Shown here piece after piece: positions 60,449 through 64,000 of a stretch of 64,000 nucleotides of DNA (the first letter of the stretch is position 1; the number at the start of each line of letters is the position of its first letter). This stretch comes from JACQHM01 sp964535215. Lineage in GTDB: Bacteria > Methylomirabilota > Methylomirabilia > Methylomirabilales > JACQHM01. The stretch is taken from NCBI GenBank assembly GCA_964535215.1, contig CAZHST010000006.1:1-64000 (forward strand). Direction: 5' to 3'. The position numbers and the translations under genes were made by a program. The notes under the pieces are model-generated. The model was not told the origin of the DNA, did no database searches, and saw only the letters and a list, made by a program, of their open reading frames with translations.

Positions 60449-62061
60449 CCGTTTTTTCCCTTTCCCACCTGTGGAGGAAGGTTCCACCGCAGGATGAGCG
60501 TTTGCTCGGTGATCTGGAGGAGATTGTTGACGAACCAGTAGAGGACCAGCCCTGAGGGGAAATTCCAGAACATGATGGTAAAGAGGACCGGCATCAAGTA
60601 GAGCATCAGTTGAGCCTGGCGCGGATCACCGGCCGAAGGGCTGAGCTTCTGCTGGATGAACATACTCACTCCCATGAGGATCGGGAGGATGTGGAACCGA
60701 TCGGCTGCCGAAAGATCTTTGATCCAGTATCCGTCCAGAGGGGCCCTCCAGAGCTCGACGGCCCCTGAGAGGGCGTTGTAGAGGGCGATGAAGATAGGGA
60801 TTTGGAGGAGCATGGGAAGGCATCCCCCAAAGGGGTTCACCCCTTGTCGCTTGTAGAGCTCCATCGTCTCCTGGTTCAGCTTTTGAGGGTTGTTCTTGTA
60901 CCTTTCCCGGAGGGCTGCGAGCTTTGGTTGAAGGGCCTGCATGGCCCGCATGGCCTTGACGCTCTTCCTGGTCAAAGGATGGAAGAGGACTTTGAGGAGA
61001 ATGGTCAAGAGGATGATGGCAATCCCGTAGTTCCCCGTGAAACGGTACAGGAACTTTATGAAAGCCAAAGCCGGTCTAGCCAGGAAATCAAAGATCCCAA
61101 AGTCCACGAGGGCATCCAGATGGTACCCCAATGGTTTGAGCCGATCTAGCTCTTTTGGTCCGATATAGGAAGCAAAAACAGCCTCCGACTGGCCCCCGGG
61201 TGGGAGGGTTCGAGGTGGGCCTAGCAAACCGACAATGGGAGAGCCGTTCCGGTCCTTGGTCACGAAAGCGGTACTCTTCGGATCGAGAGGGACCAAGGCG
61301 GCGGCAAAATAGGTATCATGGAGGGCTGCCCATCCGATGACCCCTTCATGGACGGCCGGCCTTTGAAGCTTTTCTACCTTCTCCTTTACCCTCTTCCCAT
61401 CCATCCAGATGGTTGGAGGGAGGAGGAGGCTCCGCCGATCCCCCTCCTCCCTCCGAAACCCAGGCCCCCACGTCAGTTGGGGGATGAAGGTTAGCGCCTC
61501 CTTCCCAAAATTAGTGACCTTCAGATTCACCGCGACCTTGTAACTATCCCCGGCAAAGCGAAGGGTTTTTTCGATCCGGAGGCCTGAAAGGGTCGTGTAG
61601 GTAAACGTCAGACTTCCCTCCTCTCCTGGGGAGAGGAGGGTCAGGTGCTCCTTATCAACGTGATAGACCGGAAGGACCAGCTCCCCTGGTTCGATCCAGG
61701 TCGCGAGGGTAACGAGAGGGGAACCCTTCGGAGGAACCATCTCAACAGATCTTCCATCTTCAAGGTTGTACCGCTTTAGCTGCCAACTTTTGACCACCGC
61801 CCCCCTGGTGCTAAAGACTGCTCGAAGGAGCCTGGTCTCCACCACGACCTCCTTTTCAGGAACCCCCGAGGCTTCCGTTACGATAAAACGGTTAAATTTA
61901 TCCAGGGATGGAGGGGGTGTCGTTGGAGGCGGGACGGATCGAGGGGCTGTTTGAGAAGCTCCTTCCGGAGGCGGCGGAGGTTGCTGGGAGGCTAAGAAAT
62001 ACTGCCAGCCAAGGAGGACAAGGATCATGAGAAGGGTTGCGATCAGGGCCCGGCGTTCCAT
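60445..62061 (-). CDS. yidC: Membrane protein insertase YidC
   Basis: 538 residues from ATG 62061 with GAGG before it; the earlier in-frame start at 62088 is not needed. N-terminal membrane anchor (ALIATLLMILVLLGWQYF), a large periplasmic P1 domain (about 25-330) as in Gram-negative YidC, then five helices with GGCLPMLLQIPIFIALY and FNFPSGLVLYW-like WNFPSGLVLYW. Inserts membrane proteins alone or with Sec. Confidence 0.97.
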   Translation of the reverse strand: MERRALIATLLMILVLLGWQYFLASQQPPPPPEGASQTAPRSVPPPTTPPPSLDKFNRFIVTEASGVPEKEVVVETRLLRAVFSTRGAVVKSWQLKRYNLEDGRSVEMVPPKGSPLVTLATWIEPGELVLPVYHVDKEHLTLLSPGEEGSLTFTYTTLSGLRIEKTLRFAGDSYKVAVNLKVTNFGKEALTFIPQLTWGPGFRREEGDRRSLLLPPTIWMDGKRVKEKVEKLQRPAVHEGVIGWAALHDTYFAAALVPLDPKSTAFVTKDRNGSPIVGLLGPPRTLPPGGQSEAVFASYIGPKELDRLKPLGYHLDALVDFGIFDFLARPALAFIKFLYRFTGNYGIAIILLTILLKVLFHPLTRKSVKAMRAMQALQPKLAALRERYKNNPQKLNQETMELYKRQGVNPFGGCLPMLLQIPIFIALYNALSGAVELWRAPLDGYWIKDLSAADRFHILPILMGVSMFIQQKLSPSAGDPRQAQLMLYLMPVLFTIMFWNFPSGLVLYWFVNNLLQITEQTLILRWNLPPQVGKGKNG

Positions 62062-62095
62062 CAAGACCTCATTCCCATGGTGTGACACGCGTAGA

Positions 62096-62323
62096 TCACC
62101 TGACAGGATCGTACCCTCCAGGGTGGAAGGGGTGACACTTCAGGAGCCGGGTAAAGCTGAGGATCCCTCCCCGAGCGATGCCGTACCGTTCAATAGCTTC
62201 ATACGCGTAGGTCGAGCAAGACGGATAGAAACGGCACGCCGGAGCCAGAAAGGGGGAAAGGAACCGCTTATAGAGAGAAAGGAGGCCAAGGATGGCCCTA
62301 CGAGGGGCACTCTGGAGGTTCAT
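62096..62323 (-). CDS. yidD: Membrane protein insertion efficiency factor YidD
   Basis: 75 residues: LSLYKRFLSPFLAPACRFYPSCSTYAYEAI and LKCHPFHPGGYDPV (shown in two parts) hold the conserved Cys residues of this tiny family. Lies between rnpA (26-base overlap) and yidC (34-base gap). Confidence 0.95.
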   Translation of the reverse strand: MNLQSAPRRAILGLLSLYKRFLSPFLAPACRFYPSCSTYAYEAIERYGIARGGILSFTRLLKCHPFHPGGYDPVR

Positions 62324-62675
62324 GGGCGAAGAGCTTGGCCCTTTGTAGGAGGGCCTCTAAAGATCCTCGAATCTGCCGGGCGTTCAGGGCTGAGAGGTTC
62401 CCGCGAGCGACAACCAGTAGGGAAAGTCCTGTAAGGAGGCATTCACGATGGACTCGGAAATACTCCCGTACAATCCGCTTTGCCCGGTTTCTGACAACAG
62501 CACCCCCGGCTCGCTTCCCGAAGCTGACCCCTAGTTTTCTTTTTTCCGTTGATCCAACCCAGAAGAAAAGGGTAAAATATTTATCGCTAATCCGTTTCCC
62601 CGAGTGGATGATTCTCCGAATCTCGGAGGCTCGGGTGAGCCGGTCTCCTCTCTTAAAGCCGAAGGTTCTGCTCAT
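62298..62675 (-). CDS. rnpA: Ribonuclease P protein component
   Basis: 125 residues from ATG 62675: MSRTFGFKRGDRLTRASEIRRI, FTLFFWVGSTEKRKLGVSFGKRAGGAVVRNRAKRI (given here only for its RNR signature, residues about 65-72). Works with the RNase P RNA to mature tRNA 5' ends. The open frame runs further upstream through rpmH in another frame, so the start beside the rpmH stop is chosen. Confidence 0.95.
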   Translation of the reverse strand: MSRTFGFKRGDRLTRASEIRRIIHSGKRISDKYFTLFFWVGSTEKRKLGVSFGKRAGGAVVRNRAKRIVREYFRVHRECLLTGLSLLVVARGNLSALNARQIRGSLEALLQRAKLFAHEPPECPS

Positions 62676-62683
62676 CCACCAAG

Positions 62684-62818
62684 CTAGACGGTGAGCTCCA
62701 CCCGCCCTTTGGCCCTTCGGCGTTTGATGACCCGGCGACCACCTAAAGTACGCATACGAGCGCGAAAGCCATGGGTCGCTTTGCGCTTCCTCCGACTGGG
62801 CTGATAGGTTCTCTTCAA
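62684..62818 (-). CDS. rpmH: 50S ribosomal protein L34, TTG start
   Basis: 44 residues: the start KRTYQPSRRKRKATHGFRAR, then MRTLGGRRVIKRRRAKGR and a short ELTV end. It is the correct length and sequence for L34. The only in-frame start is TTG 62818, behind GGAGGAGACC. Ends 8 bases before rnpA. Confidence 0.95.
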   Translation of the reverse strand: MKRTYQPSRRKRKATHGFRARMRTLGGRRVIKRRRAKGRVELTV

Positions 62819-62852
62819 GGTCTCCTCCCTCCTCGGGGGATATCATCGAGTT

Positions 62853-62882
62853 AGTATAAAGGTTCATGTTTCCACCTGTCAA
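62853..62882 (-). promoter_or_regulatory. Consensus promoter of the rpmH-rnpA-yidDC-jag-rsmG operon
   Basis: Minus strand TTGACA (62877-62882), an 18-base spacer and TATACT (62853-62858), about 35 bases before the rpmH start. Both hexamers are at or one base from consensus. Confidence 0.88.
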
Positions 62883-63347
62883 GGGTTAAATCTGTTCTTG
62901 TCAGACTCCTGCTAGACAGGGGAACGATGTTTTGCTAAACTAGAGGTATCCATCAAAACCGCGAAGATTTGGTTCTCTATGAAACCCGAGATCCTGGTGG
63001 AAATTGTCCTTATAAAACAAATAGTTGGTGGGTTTTCCACAGGTGTGAACAAAGTGTGTGTAACCAACAAACCGGGCGATTTTCACTAAGATTATCCGTT
63101 CATCCCCTTGTTCTTCGAGAGACTTCCCGTCATAGAGCTGTGGAAGAACAACGCTTGTTGAAAGAAGGCCTGATTTTCCCTGGAGATGTTCACGCTTTGT
63201 TCAAGGCCTCTTCCTTGAAGAAAAATGAATGCTTTCAAGAGGTTGGTCGGGTTATCCCCATCTCCCAGTTTCTTACTACCTCTACGACTAGATCTTTCTT
63301 AAGAACTATCACCTCAGGAAGAACTATCACCTCAGGAGGAGGGGAAC
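62883..63347. other. oriC: Probable replication origin region between rpmH and dnaN
   Basis: AT-richer than the rest of the window. DnaA-box-like 9-mers against TTATCCACA: TTTTCCACA (63033-63041, one mismatch), TTATCCCCA (63252-63260, one mismatch), TTATCCGTT (63092-63100, three mismatches) and TGTGGAAGA (63139-63147, reverse, two mismatches). The setting between rpmH and dnaN with parS nearby is that of many chromosome origins. No dnaA is present; an open frame at 62969-63490 runs into dnaN and is not a gene. Confidence 0.7.
63301..63336 (+). repeat. Perfect tandem 18-base duplication immediately before dnaN
   Basis: AAGAACTATCACCTCAGG at 63301-63318 and again at 63319-63336, ending at the AGGAGGGG ribosome binding site of dnaN. 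Confidence 0.97.
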
Positions 63348-64000
63348 ATGCAGATCTCGATCTCGCGGGATGCTTTTGTCAGCGGGCTTGCTTCCATCCA
63401 GGGGGTTGTGGAGACACGAAAGACTCTCCCTATCCTCTCTCACCTTCTCCTCGAGGCAGAAAAGGAACGGATTTCGCTGTTTGGCACTGATCTGGATGTT
63501 GGGATCTCGACCTGGCTTGAGGCGGAGGTCTCAGGAAGCGGGGCGGTGGCCATCTCCGCTAGAAAGCTCTATGAAATCGTTCGGGAACTTCCCGAGGCTC
63601 CGGTTGAGCTCACGGTAGACGAGGATCTCTCAGTCACCATCCGGTGTCTCAGATCCGAGTTCAGGATGAAGGGGCTCTCGAAGGAGGATTTCCCATCCCT
63701 TCCCCGGGCGACCCGGGAAGGGGGGTTTATCCTGAAACGTCAGATCCTGAAAGACATGATGCGGAAAACCATCTTTGCGGCTTCCACCGATCAGACTCGC
63801 TACACCCTGAACGGGGTCCTCTTCCAGCTCCTTCCGAAAGAGATCAAAATGGTTGCCACTGATGGTCACCGGCTCTCCCTCGTCACCAGGGGAAGGGAGG
63901 AAATCGAAGGGGAGGGAACGCTGGAGGCCTTGATCCCAAGGAAAGCGGTGACCGAAGCCCTCAAGATGTTGAAGGATGGAGAAGGGGAGGTTCACATCCA
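63348..64000 (+). CDS. dnaN: DNA polymerase III beta subunit (sliding clamp), 3' end beyond the window
   Basis: 217 codons visible from ATG 63348 with AGGAGGGGAAC before it; the gene continues past 64000. First clamp domain complete (MQISISRDAFVSGLASIQGV, VETRKTLPILSHLLLEA, DLDVGIS) and most of the second (AASTDQTRYTLNGVLFQL, ATDGHRLSLVTR). Encircles DNA and tethers the replicative polymerase. Confidence 0.97.
   Translation, partial: MQISISRDAFVSGLASIQGVVETRKTLPILSHLLLEAEKERISLFGTDLDVGISTWLEAEVSGSGAVAISARKLYEIVRELPEAPVELTVDEDLSVTIRCLRSEFRMKGLSKEDFPSLPRATREGGFILKRQILKDMMRKTIFAASTDQTRYTLNGVLFQLLPKEIKMVATDGHRLSLVTRGREEIEGEGTLEALIPRKAVTEALKMLKDGEGEVHI

Noticed and set aside
62969..63490. Open frame of 173 codons across the origin region
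   Set aside because: It runs through DnaA-box-like sites and into the clear dnaN gene in another frame, with no ribosome site and no protein-like composition.
1..64000. CRISPR array, tRNA or rRNA genes
   Set aside because: No regularly spaced repeats and no tRNA- or rRNA-like sequence were recognised in the intergenic regions.

Overview
The window looks like a draft or metagenome-derived scaffold from an uncultivated, fairly GC-rich, Gram-negative bacterium. Evidence for the cell type: a long YidC with a periplasmic domain, lipoprotein, Sec and Tat signals, and a periplasmic PQQ dehydrogenase with its own cytochrome c. A 100-N gap with identical 55-base flanks shows that it is a scaffold. 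The gene mix (XoxF-like dehydrogenase, Liv-type ABC transporter, class III CoA-transferase) would fit the NC10/Methylomirabilota-Rokubacteria area, but that is a guess from content, not a phylogenetic result.

Layout. 0.6-2.8 kb: cytochrome c and a PQQ alcohol dehydrogenase carrying the Asp-x-Asp signature of lanthanide enzymes. 3-6.4 kb: a scar zone with a broken IS1-type transposase, an unrecognised GC-rich gene with tiny ORFs, and a decayed MFS transporter. 6.4-13.7 kb: a minus-strand operon running from a near-consensus promoter through a Tat-signal protein, an amidase with an in-frame TAG, a truncated C45-type hydrolase and livKHMGF. 13.7-15.6 kb: a possible structured element, then a core-MetE methionine synthase paired with an OsmC-like protein. 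15.6-19.2 kb: rpe, a PASTA protein, rsmB and fmt. 19.3-22.1 kb: a TlpA-like thioredoxin whose CXXC motif is interrupted by TGA followed by a SECIS-like hairpin (probable selenoprotein), a methyltransferase, and an exported HpcH/HpaI aldolase.

22.3-38.1 kb is rich in cell-wall recycling and salvage genes: M20 amidohydrolase, anmK, a SIS protein, CoA-transferase, LysM lipoprotein, DUF362, DoxX, a kinase-nuclease fusion, hpt, nagA, D-aminoacylase, a C26 glutamine amidotransferase, a DUF104-VapC toxin-antitoxin pair, a secreted protein split by the assembly gap, an RmlD-like reductase and nagZ. 38-43 kb: a cupin, an Nramp-like transporter, and a module of RHH protein, SDR, 2x[4Fe-4S] ferredoxin and Cys-rich protein.

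43-64 kb is the origin-proximal chromosome. Two parS sites lie at 43.1 kb and a third at 59.1 kb beside parAB. Between them are a MoxR-TPR-VWA-DUF58-DUF4175 operon, mnmA, a cysteine desulfurase, bactofilin, and a solitary 745-residue P-loop protein of unknown function. The canonical run rpmH-rnpA-yidD-yidC-jag-rsmG reads leftward and dnaN reads rightward off the end; the AT-richer 0.5 kb between them has DnaA-box-like 9-mers but no dnaA gene. Many junctions are 4-base ATGA or GTGA overlaps, so most same-strand blocks are probably translationally coupled operons.
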